Origin: Eucalyptus grandis
Taxonomy: Eukaryota; Streptophyta; Magnoliopsida; Myrtales; Myrtaceae
Reading direction: 5' to 3'
NCBI RefSeq assembly: GCF_016545825.1
Contig: NC_052620.1
Coordinates: 806,001-870,000 of the forward strand
DNA: 64,000 bases
Positions 49,307 through 60,249 of the stretch are shown here, piece by piece. The translations under genes were made by a program, and so were the position numbers. Under the pieces are notes generated by a model. The model worked only from the letters and a program-made list of their open reading frames with translations. It was not told where the DNA came from and made no database searches. Every line of letters begins with the position of its first letter. Position 1 is the first letter of the stretch.

Positions 49307-52300
49307 TTCGTTTCGTGTTCTAGTACATGTAATACACATATACACATACAAATGAAGTAGACAATGAAAAGGTCTATGTAGGTAAATGCTCACCTTAAAT
49401 TGTTTAAGCACTATTGTGATACTGGCATTGCTCATATCAATTCCCACTAATTTCTTTGAACCAGAGGAAAATTCTGTAATCCGACGAGCACATCCAGGCC
49501 ATTCAAACCATCTAAGCTTCTTAGGAAGACATGAAGGACCTTGGAAAGAATCCTGCAGGTTGTGCAAGATGAGCAATCTCAACCTTCTCATTTTTGTAAA
49601 AGCATCAGGATGGATACACATCTCTGTCCACTTAGGTAGCCTCAACACTATGGCTTCTACAGCACAATCTTCCTGCATATACAAGATTATTTAGGTTATA
49701 CATATTATTAGTAATAAAAGTCAAAGAAAAGGAACACAACTTTGATCATAATCGTAATTCTTACCTTGTCACGTGAACCTCATCAACATCATCATACAAC
49801 CATAGTCTGCTGCGTCTTCCTGGATCACCGCGACATTCTTGGTTCACAATATCCTTACCCATCAATTGAATTAAGTCATGCATTTCTAGGATGTTGGACT
49901 CCATTCTTATCAAGGACCTCTTAACAAGAATTTCAAATCTTGCAGTTGTCTCAAGATTGCAACTTTCGAGAACTTTCTTTGTATACTCTCTTGTGCAACC
50001 CCTAAAGAAGCAGGCAATGTGGAGAAAGATTTCTTTCTCATTTTCATCCAGTCCTTCATAACTAATTTTGAGCACGTTATTAATTTTTTTGTTAGGACTC
50101 CTAGAAAGTTTCATTAGTGTACTTTCCCATACATCATCCGTTTCACCACATAATAAGGAACCCAAAACCTCAAGCGCTAAAGGAAGACCTTTAGCATAAT
50201 TCAGAGCCCCATTTACTAGATCTATTTTGATTTGGTGCGTCTGAGAAGCATGCTTACTAAGCAGCTCACTAGCTTGACTGTCATCTAGTGCTTCAACTTC
50301 ATAAACATGATCTTGATATATCCCTTGACAAGTCAGCAAATGTTTGTCTCTTGTAGTAATAATGATCCTACTCCCATCACCAAACCAATTGCCTTCTCCT
50401 GCTAGAGCATTTAACTGGCGCAGGTCATCCACATCATCAAGTATTAGGAGAACTTTCTTGCGACCAAGTCTGCATTGTATTATATTAATACATTTATCAA
50501 CATTGGACACTTCCAATCTTTGCTGCAGTAATAATGTATCTTTTAATAATATTTCTTGCAAAGTAACTAGATCCTTGCAATTGGTTGATGTTTCTCGAAC
50601 ATTTGCTAGAAAACATGAACCCTCAAATTGTCTAAAAGTAGAATTGTATAGGGCTTTCACCAAGGTTGTCTTCCCTATACCTCCTTGTCCCCATAATCCC
50701 ACCATGACAACATCATCATTAGATTCAAGGTTTAACATTGATTTTAGCATAACAACTTGAGATTCTATCCCAACCAGGTGCTTAGCAACATGCAAAGGTG
50801 CTCGGTCAAGATGGCTGGAGATCCGTTTCACAATTTCTTGTATAAGCTTCGACTCATCCCTGACAAAAACGGAAAAGAAAAGTTATAGCATCATTTTAGC
50901 AATTTGAACAAGCAATCAACGGGCAATCACTGGCCAACAAGGACAAAGCAGCGTGCCAAATTTTTAGATAATTACAGCCAAAACAAAATGTATTCCCACT
51001 TAGTTGAATTAGAACTCCGAGAGCTCAGCACCAATCAAAACAAGTTTAGGATTCCACTTTTAGTCAGCCGATTCATGTATCTATCTACGTAAGGGGTTCA
51101 TGTTCTTTTGATTTATACAAGACGATTAACTTATCTTTCTTTTTGACTATTATATATGATTACACTTAACCAAAAGGAGCTATTTAGGACAGACTTTGAA
51201 CAGCAATTAAGATTTCAATCCGAAAATCATTAAAAAACACTAAAGCATGATGCCATTGCCTTACATGGCCTGTACAGACTAATTATCCTGTATCAAGCGT
51301 TGCGAACTGTTTTATTCCTGTTGAAGAAGAAATGGGGTCAGTGCAATAACACTACTTAACATTTTGTCCATTGGTTGATCAAGTTCTAATGTTTTATCTT
51401 TTTCAGTGCAACAACACTGCTTAACATTTTGTCCTAATGTCTATTTTCTATTACTAGAAAGAGCCACGTGTCTATTCTATGGTTTTTTTCTCTTTTTTTG
51501 GCCTTGTCTATTTTATGGTTAGCCATGTGTGATTTTTCGAACTCGAAATTCCACCGGTAACGATTTTAGCACTGGGTTGGTCAAAATTGAAAATATGTCA
51601 AACTCAATTGACCCAAATAAAATGCAAACAACTCAAATAGCCCACAAACAAATCGTTTTGAGCTTTTATTATACTTCGAGGAGGGCAACAAGGATCCAAA
51701 AAAAAGAGCCATAGACCTTGCCGAATGAAACAGGGCTTAGCAACAGCCAAAAGCAGAATAATATTGTTCCATGCTAAAAAATAGATGTTTTGTTTCCGTG
51801 CTGGTGAATTTCAATGAGTTCTTCAGTGCCAAAAATATTGTCGATGGAAAAAGACTAATAAATTTATGAAATCACCAAATTCTCTTATAATTAACAGATA
51901 ACCAATTACTAACTTACCAAATTTGATTTTCATTACTTATGGTCTTCAATCTACTAACTTTTATATGAAACTACCAACATAAATTAGAGCTACTTACCAA
52001 CTTTTGTCATATTAACTAATTACCTACTAGTTTTGAGTTACCAACTTTTACTAATTACCAATGCTATTTGTTCTTTTAATTTGCCGACTTTTCTATTGGA
52101 TAACCAACTCTCATTTGAGTTACTTACTAACTCATTTTAAAAATTGCCAATCTTAATTAGAGTGGCTTACATAGTTTTCTTTAATCAAATTATCAACTAA
52201 TTTTGAGTATCAATTTTCATTTGAATTACTCGCCAAGTTTATTTTTGTTTTAATTATCAACTTATCTTATATTTGTTTAACTATATCTTAGATTTACCAA

Positions 52301-52964
52301 CTCACGTATGAAATTACTAACTTTAACTTAAGCAACTTAAGAATTTTTAGGATTTGTAAGATGAAGCATCTATACATATACTAACAATTGTGTGTGTGTT
52401 GATTAACTAATTAATTTATTTTTGTGAAAACAATCTTTCTACTTGTAAAGATTAGTTTCTTACACAAAATATGGACTCCACTCTACTTACTCATCATTCA
52501 AATGCCAACCGGACAAGTTACTAGCGTTGGAAAGAGCTTTCTTCCATCTCTTCACTTTCTCCGAATCCTTCCTAAAGTTGGACTCGTGCTTATTCGTAGA
52601 GCTCTTCGATAACTCATTCTTCCCTTTCTCACTACTCTTGGTTCCACTTTATAAAAGACTGGCAGAACGGTGAGGTTCCTTTGCTCCTTGCACTCCATAA
52701 TTTTCACCACCTCTTCCAAGCACCATTTTGAGGAAGCGTAGTCCTCGGAGGAAACAATGATTGCGATGCACGATTCTTTGATGGCCTTCATAAGCATTGG
52801 CGAGATATCTGGTCTCCCTTTTCCAGTTCTTCGCTATCTAGGAAAGTGTATATTCCATTCTGGTTTAAAGCTTGGTAGAGATTGCCGACAAAGTTGTGAC
52901 GCAGTTCTCTCTGAAACTTAAGAAGACGTCGTAAATCTTTTCGGGTTTCAATGAAGAAGCCATT

Positions 52965-53027
52965 GGATGATGGAGCTTAACAAATCGGCAACGATTGTGA
53001 GCTAAAGATCTGAAGCTGTGTTTTCTA
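52965..53027. other. Short spacer between TNL copy A start and a transposon-like block
   Basis: About 60 bases from the copy A ATG to the start of the repeat block at about 53028. If this was the promoter of copy A, the block has separated it from its upstream sequence. Confidence 0.4.
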
Positions 53028-54922
53028 GGGGTGATCCGGTCCAATATGGGCAGGTTCCAAACATGGACCTTGTACCCAATCCTATTATAACCGGTTCTTT
53101 TTTGGACCTTATACCAGACCTTGTTTGCACTAAACCATATTTTGGAACTACCCTGTTTGGTCCAATTTCAAAGTCAACCCTATTTCCATTAGAACCTATT
53201 TTATAACCACCCGATATCCTATAGGCTTCGAATTTTACATTAATATGCGAGAAAACATCATCCTCATAATTTGTATTGAAACATTAAGCATTAAATAATG
53301 TGGTTCTGTGACCCTATAATCAGCAACATGGAAATCAACACCCCATTAGTTTATATGTCCTCTAGAGCATGCAGTTGTAACAATGTCCAAATGCTCTATT
53401 TGTGCTGACCGATAGGGCAAGACAATCCCAGAGTCCAACAAAATTATGGAAGATCAGGCCAAGATTTTAATTCTTTAAGGGTGCAAGCTGTCCAGAGACC
53501 TTGAATCTAACCTACCAACTTTGGCAAACCAGCCCCAGATATGTGCAACCGAGACATACAAGCAAATCATAAGAATCTTCACATCAGCTTTGGAGAATTT
53601 GATGATGGACATGAACCATAAGGAATCAACTGAAGTTCATCAAAGTTGCTTTCCCAGGATATTCTTAACATACCTACTTTAAAAGCTGTATACAAAGATA
53701 CGTATGATGATCAGATAATGTCTGTGATTTATAAATCATCATCAACCCTGCGCTTGCGTGATGGAGGAGATAGGTTTTCTTTTTGGTCGAATGGAGGAGA
53801 TGGGTTAAGCATGAAGTCCACTGCTTTGCATGTGAAACTTGCATGGCTTCAATATGCATACATAGCTAAAATACAAAGTGTAGTTTCCTTGAGACTACAA
53901 GGATGACTCTCTCTCTCTCTCACTGAGCTACACAAACATTGTTTAATCAGCGGTTCAATAATAAACTAGTCCGAGGGGTGTAGTGAAGCAGAAATTCCCC
54001 AGGTACTTCCCAAAAACACAGACCCACCAAAGGTCCAAAGGAAGCATATCTCCCAGATTTTACAAGAGTGTCATATAAGAATTTGAGCACCCACAGGATC
54101 CTCGTCGTCATATATTTCTTTGGTCATTCCACAGGATAGAGATACAACCACAACCGTATCCCTAAATTCTCATCCTTTTTGTTTTGTCTCTAAGCTGTAA
54201 CACTTCTGGTTTCTGAGGCCTCGTAAAATATTGCTCTTTGGGTCTCTCACCAGTCTCTCTCTCCCCCCCTTCTCTCTTAACAGAACGATTTTATATTTTA
54301 GCTCAGAAACATACAACGCAGAGCCCAGATCAGCCAATCCTTCGGAACCAAACCTCCGACCCTCCCAAAAAAGCAAAGGGAAGAAGGGTTTACCAAAAAA
54401 AATTCAATATCGGACTCACCTCGCTCCAAATAGCTGTGTCGGAGTGGGCGAGCTGCAAAAGAGAGGCGATGGTGGCGAGTCTGGGCCTAGCGACAAGAAG
54501 ACGAGAGGTGCGTTCCTGCGGCGCACCAACAAGAGGCGAACCGGCTAACGACGATGGTGGCGATTGGCGAGGGTGCGGTGGATCTAGGGTTGCTGCGTAT
54601 AGAGGGTTCCTGCGAATCGCAGGCTGCGATTGAGAGAGAGAGAGGCAGGATCGCAGGAGCTCGGAGAGAGAGAATCGCAGCTGCGATTAAGGGAGAGAGA
54701 GTGCGCGAAAGATCGAACAGAGAGAGACAGAGAGGGGTCAGTACGCTTGGGGGGCGCCTTTTTTATTCTTTTGAACTATATCTAAAAACCGGTTCCAAAA
54801 CCGGTCCGGTTCCCGGGTGAGTCTTCACTCGGAACCGGGAACCAGACCAGTTCGCAGCCCTGTTTTTCGGGTGGTTCAGTCTGGATTCCGGGTAAATCCG
54901 GCCCGGTTGCACATCCCTAATT
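53028..54922. mobile_element. Transposon-like block with GGTTCC-rich ends, about 1.9 kb
   Basis: The left end reads CTAGGGGTGATCCGGTCCAA; the right end, reverse-complemented, reads TAGGGATGTGCAACCGGGCC, an imperfect inverted pair. Subterminal sequence is rich in GGTTCC / ACCGG words (53030-53210 and 54785-54900). The interior contains GA-rich, arginine-coding frames (54231-54820, +) without a known domain, and a CT run at about 53908-53921. No clear target duplication. The end type matches the blocks at 14690 and 4380. Confidence 0.45.
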
Positions 54923-56460
54923 ATTATTGGGTATGTGATATATAGGTGAGATTTCGATTTTTCTTACTCAAAGTATCAATTATAGGACGAGATTCAAAAT
55001 GGTCAATCACTCCAACCGTCCCACTATCTACGTCGCGTGCAAAATATGCATAGTTGTCCTAGAGACAACGTACCTGTGGAAAAGTGAATGGAATTATGTC
55101 TCCATACAACAAAATACAAATGAAATTTTTCAATGACTGGACAGATACTCCAAATGCTAGTTAAAATGAAAAATAGCATATACACAGAGAATTTTTTAAT
55201 GTACATACTTCAAAACGTACTAGAAAAATAAGCATATCTGCTGTACTTAAAAGTATGATATCAATTCATGTCATGAGGAAATGACATATGATTAGATATG
55301 ATTAACTAATTATCCAGGAGCCTTTAACGTAGTTATTGGACTTAGAGCGATAAGCAACGAAGCCACTAGTCACCTTTTGATGATCATAAAGTTATTGCTG
55401 CACAATAGGGATGGAATAGATCAACAGTAACTTGAACATCTTTCTTGAAGATGCACTCAATGTGCTTTTCCAAATACACATTGATTAATTTCTTAATCTC
55501 TAATCAACCCCAAAATCACCCTAAAAAAAAACACTACGCTTGAAATAACCCCATATATGAGATAGTACCTTAATAGTAGTTGTGGGTGGAAGGGTTAATG
55601 GATATGGTTGGTGAATAAAGAAGTAACCAATGTCAGGAAGCATTGCTATTTTTTTTTCCTTGAATTTACAAGGTTCTTGACTATCCGGTAAGGCATGTAT
55701 ATCGATGGAAATTCTTGGAAGAGCTGAAAAAATGGAAATGAAGGAAGCTGGGCATTCTCTTAACAGTGTTTGCTAGTTTTCCTACCCACACCTTTTTGTT
55801 CCAATTTAGTTATGTGAGGAGTGAATGACATAAAGGTTAGTATGACTGAGAACAAAGGCTTGCACTATGGCAGATCAAGAAATACAATAGGTTTATGATT
55901 TTCTTTTAATAATTTTCTCTAATTTGTCTGTGAGTATTGCATAAGTTATCAACCAAGTGCATTTCTTTTTCTTTATTATGAGAGATTAGACAACGCATGA
56001 CTATGTTAAGGATGTGTCGGGTAGTTTTTACCCTCTCTCTTTCTTTCTTTTTATGAATTGCAGTGTGCACTATTACTCATGTTAACTAATTTTTACTTAT
56101 TCAAGCCCCAGACCACTCAATTATCTATCGAAATCTACTTCTATTCTAACAAAGAAGCAGAACCAAAATTGTAAAATATAGCCGGGACATCAGGGGATGA
56201 TGGAATTGGGGGTAGTTGAGGTGATGGCCATAGTGAAGGCTGGGGTCGAGTTCATGTTCTGGGGACCCTCGTGAAAATTGAAGCCGATGCTAGGGATAAA
56301 TGGATCATGAAAGTTGCTTTCTCCCAATTAGACCTGTTAAACCTCATAAATCCATTTTTTTTTACCCATATGGATGTTAAATAAGTTAATATATGGTATA
56401 ATAATATTAAGTAAATAAGTCATAAATACGTATCAAATGGATCTTTGTAATGGGACTCAC
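54923..56460. other. Intergenic stretch, no recognised gene
   Basis: AT-rich, with short frames only. The 56160-56340 part is less AT-rich and lies just downstream of the oxidase remnant, but I could not match it to later oxidase exons. Confidence 0.4.
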
Positions 56461-56901
56461 CCGATCGACCAAGAACCGATAGGCAAAAGTCTCGCCAGGC
56501 CGAATGGGGTGCGTCGAAGCCCCGCCAATCTGCAAAAACCCAACCCCAACATCATCAGTCAACGTCCCCACATGGACTGAACACCTTCACGATACAAGCT
56601 TTTTGATGTCTTCGTTACTTACCGGTCTCACTCCGTCGATCTGGATCGCGAGGTCCTCCTTCCCCAACCCGCTGGTGACCTCGATGATGAGCCGGTCTCC
56701 TTGATAAGCCGATATCGTCGGGCTGGGGGTTCATCCATTTATGGCGACGGATAGCTTCCGTTAGCCCCCTGGCGGCGTGAGCTCGTACTTCGCTACCCAC
56801 CTGTAGCGTCGTGCCGTGTCCTTCGCCCCCAAAGGCATGGTCGTCAGTACCAGAATGCAAAGCAACCCTGCAAGTAATGGAGCCATCTTTTGCGCATCCA
56901 T
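56461..56901 (-). pseudogene. L-ascorbate oxidase-like multicopper oxidase, truncated remnant
   Basis: Exon 1 (56901-56623) begins with a signal peptide (MAPLLAGLLCILVL, alternative ATG at 56886), then ARRYRWVAKYELTPPGG. In the same frame it continues RKLSVAING, TPSPTISAYQGDRLIIEVTS and GKEDLAIQIDGVRP, the start of a Cu-oxidase_3 domain. Two in-frame stops break it: TAA directly after PPGG, and TGA between AING and TPSPT, where the family has Arg or similar. Exon 2 (56529-56461), between good splice sites, encodes THPIRPGETFAYRFLVDR, matching the family's NPGETFxYRFxVDR. The HWHG copper-ligand segment, expected after EDLAI, is absent (IQIDGV instead). Later exons with the remaining copper ligands are not found downstream. 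Secreted apoplastic oxidase by family; non-functional here. Confidence 0.8.
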
Positions 56902-56948
56902 ATCGAAGAGGCAGAGAGAGAGATTTCGAATTTTATTGTACAGCCAAC

Positions 56949-57108
56949 GGATGGAGAGGGCGTTTATAATGGAGACAGGGAGGGAAGTTGGAACCCAATC
57001 GTGATGATGTTGAATTAGAGAGGAATTACATGATACGACGAGCGGATGGAGAAGGTGTTTATAATAATGGAGAGACGGAGGGAAATTGGAATCGAATCGT
57101 GATGATGT
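56949..57108 (-). repeat. Tandem duplication of the TATA-containing 5' flank of the oxidase remnant
   Basis: Two similar blocks, 56949-57008 and 57044-57108, share GGATGGAGA(G/A)GG(C/T)GTTTATAA and end CAATCGTGATGATGT (or GAATCG variant), offset 95 bases. On the minus strand each contains a TTATAAAC TATA-like site, so the promoter itself was probably duplicated. Confidence 0.65.
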
Positions 57109-58677
57109 GTGAAGTTTACAAGCCCTTTCTAGAACTGGCACGAATAAGGTTGCGTGCGTAATTCGACATCTCCTTCCACACGAGCCCCCCGCCACTCCAT
57201 TGGCTAGAATGATGTTGAGTAGTCATCTCTACTAGGATTAGTAAGCATGCCGTGAACGGTGGCACCACTTAAACCACATATCAACATGGTACACCAAGAC
57301 TTAGAATATGTCGAATCCACTCAACTCAACATAATACTGAGAAACGAAGAAGTGAAAGTGCTCGAGGTACCCGCAGAATGGCGCCAATAACGGTGAAGGA
57401 GATGAAACAGAAAGCAATTTGGTTCTCCCAGTTGACGTATTTCCGTCAGCTTGAATTACCAGGTTAATGGAGTGATCGTAGGCGTCTTTGCACATAATCG
57501 GATCAATCTTACATATAACAATATGCTCTTTAATTCGACACGATAGAATACTTCCATGACCCCGAAATTGCCACCAGCAAGGCCAATAACAATATTAGCT
57601 TGTGTGATTCTACTAACATTGACGACTCCGTCGTTTGTGATCAATCAAAGTGCAAGAATGGCTTGTTTGGCTGAACCAACCAGATGGTGCCACAGAACCT
57701 CAAAATGTTCCTCTTTGCTATTACAACTAGAGAGAGAGAGAGAGAGAGAGAGACGCAACTATTCCTACAAATCTCGCAATGAAACCATCATTATGTACAA
57801 CAAGCAACTTTCGTAAGAAACTAAGAATTTTGTGTTTCCATCGTTTTGAGAAGCCTAAATAGCCCAGCTGCTTCCCTTATCCGTGAAAAGTTTATGCAGA
57901 AGGCTTGGACTTCAATCAGGATCTCCTTGACTGCCCAAAATCATTAACATACAGAAGGCAGAAAAACAAATCGTGTGAGAAACAGATCATCCCACCAATA
58001 TCGTCCTACATGACACTGAATCTTCTCTTTATCCATTTCGCTATAGCTGGAAGGCAAACTCAAAACAAACAGCATGCAGATTTCGTTCCGTCACATGGAT
58101 TTTGCTTCATTGTAGAAAAAGAAAAACAGAGCCCACAATCTTCTGCAGATATCAAATTCTGCAGAGGCACGCAGAACACACAGGACTCCACCTTCGAAGG
58201 CCCAACAATAATAGAAATAAAGGACAACCCAACGCATGAAGAAAATGAGCAAATGCGAACACGTACCATCAATGTGATTGTTCCGTATCAAACTCTGCAA
58301 GAAAACACATACAAGTCTAACGAGTCTATTCTGCATGTATTTGTCCTGCCAAAAAGATGAGATGAGCTATAAAGACAGTAGTTAAAATCAACTGCTATCT
58401 AGCTATCAGCATTTGCAACGAAAGAGACAAGACAACGAGCTTTGTGGGCACTAGCAATGCTGACTGCGCCAAAATTTCTTACTCCTGCATGTTGCCACAT
58501 ACTAACATCCTTTCGTGTTCCAAGTATACAGTTTTTATCACCCAACCACAAAATATATATTACAGGCTTCAAAACATCGGAGGTAGACCATTGGACCTCC
58601 ACTTCACCTGTGCTTCCACCAGCTTAATCAACACTATCAGACAACAGTACCACTACCAGTGTACAACTACACCGTAT
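57109..58677. other. Intergenic stretch with unassigned ORFs
   Basis: Minus-strand frames at 57301-57495 and 57456-57644 and a plus-strand frame at 57905-58360 (151 aa) show no family I can name. A (GA)n microsatellite lies at 57729-57753. Part may be 3' flank of TNL copy B. Confidence 0.35.
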
Positions 58678-59173
58678 ATCAAAGTTTCTTGCAATTCAAT
58701 TGCCGTGAAAAAACTATCCCATGCTGCACGATCTTTATGATAGGTACATACTCCAGATCCACATCTGCTAGGCACCTCAAAAGCACCCAAATCCCCCTCT
58801 CTCTCGACTTTCTTTCAATAAATTGCCACCTACTCAGAGAAAGAAAGAACAGCTACCTTCTACGGATTTGTTGCTGATTTTGCAGCGCCTAACATCAATT
58901 AGTGATGAATTCACTACTAAGCATCAACAAACAAAACTTACGAAGAAACACTAATTCAACGCCTCTCGAACAAATTCAACAACACATTGTTCGAAGTTCC
59001 CGCACAATTGTAGAACCAAGGAATCGAATTCAAAGTCCAGGTCAAGTATTACATCAACTTAATACAATTAGGATGTGCCAGGCGTTACCTGATCTTCAGC
59101 AAGCTGCATGAAGCCCAGAACCTCAGCTACACATCCTTCAAGTCATCAGTTTCCATGGCCTCAGTCGGCAGTG

Positions 59174-60194
59174 CTAGTCCATCGCCTCTGCTCTCCAGTC
59201 TCCGTCGCCGTTGGTCACTAGGGACTCTGTTTCAGGGAGACAAACTTCTTCTCTTCGTCGCCTCCATCGTTGGTAGGTGACGATCTTACATCCATCAGAG
59301 CTCGGTGCTGTCAGATGGGAGACGAGCTGTCGTGATGCTGAAAGTAGCGTTGCTGGACAATCTTGCAAGTCGTTCTGTATATCTGCTTTGATCGTTCCAT
59401 GCATAAGTGGACCCATGGGTTTCGAATATGTCGATTCATGACCATACTCGAAGAGTAAAGCTGGATCCATTAGATCTTGAAGCTTAACTTTTAAATCTTC
59501 CTCCAGTGGCTCGCACATTATTCGGAATCCACACTTTTTCAGGACTCCACCTGATACTTTAACACTAACTTGTACATGACTCCCATAAATTTGAACAGGA
59601 TTGACAAATCCCGACTGCGTAGGGCTTATGAATGATAGAAACAAGGTGTGATTTTCAACGGGAGTCCATTCACGCTTATACAGCATTTGGCCATTAACTT
59701 TTGATTCTATGTGGTATGATTGTGACCCATGATCCTGTTCATCAGTACTATGAACAACACAGAGAACGAATCCAAGAAACTTGTTGTACAAGTCCCTAGA
59801 AACCCTAAAAGATACAAAACCATTTTCAATAGGGAGGACCCACTCTGGAAACATTGCTTCAGGAAGAATAACATAGTAAGCCTGTTATAAGATAAACAGT
59901 TAGAAAGTACCCGAATAGAAGAATTCAATTTTGAGTTTAGTAAGTAATCCTAGCGAATTCCACTCGTGACTAGTTCTATAAATGAGTGGAGATACATTAA
60001 TCCTTGCTTATAATAATATACAAGTCTCATGTGATAGAAATGATTCTTATAAAAGAATGGAAGCCACCTCCATCATATGCATGCACGTGTAGAACCACTA
60101 TAGATTTATTTCCTTTTCTTAAGCTTCCTATCTATTGTTTTCTGCTGTTGCAATATACAAGCACACACTGAATCCAGCATACACTGCACATTAA

Positions 60195-60249
<55 letters not shown>

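Larger units (their letters stand above)
45244..51398 (-). repeat. Direct duplication unit, copy A
   Basis: From the TATCAAAGTTTCT at 45244 to about 51398 the sequence matches 58678-64000 almost throughout, introns and 3' flank included. Copy A is about 830 bases longer, mostly because of the 768-bp insertion at 48539-49306. The match to copy B runs off the right edge of the window, so the full unit is longer, probably including the TIR exon. Confidence 0.85.
45979..52963 (-). pseudogene. TIR-NB-ARC-LRR (TNL) immune receptor, copy A, multiply broken
   Basis: Remains of an intracellular TNL receptor; family TIR domains are NAD-cleaving when activated. Exons, in order: TIR 52963-52491, NB-ARC 50859-49765, 49672-49394, LRR 47609-46817, C-JID 46446-45979. 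Recognisable parts are YDVFLSFR (TIR), GLWGQGGIGKTT (P-loop), VLLILDDVDD (kinase 2), GSRIIITTRDKHLL, GLPLALEVLGS and MHDL. Lesions relative to copy B or the family: two compensating frame changes in TIR with an in-frame TAA at 52867-52865; a 4-bp loss at the end of the NB-ARC exon (about 49771-49778); one extra base in an eight-base homopolymer in the LRR exon (47387-47394); an in-frame TAG at 46422-46420 in the C-JID exon; and an early TGA at 45979. RNBS-D reads FLHIACFF rather than FLDIACFF. It may still yield a truncated NB-ARC product, but it looks like a pseudogene. Confidence 0.85.

Noticed and set aside
50344..50760. Plus-strand 138-aa ORF opposite the NB-ARC exon (and 63017-63478 in copy B)
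   Set aside because: Antisense shadows of the NB-ARC coding sequence.
54231..54820. GA-rich plus-strand ORFs inside the 53-54.9 kb block
   Set aside because: Overlapping arginine/glutamate-rich frames in low-complexity sequence; no transposase or other domain seen.
57905..58360. 151-aa plus-strand ORF
   Set aside because: No family recognised, antisense frames are equally open, and it could be non-coding flank of TNL copy B; left as unassigned.
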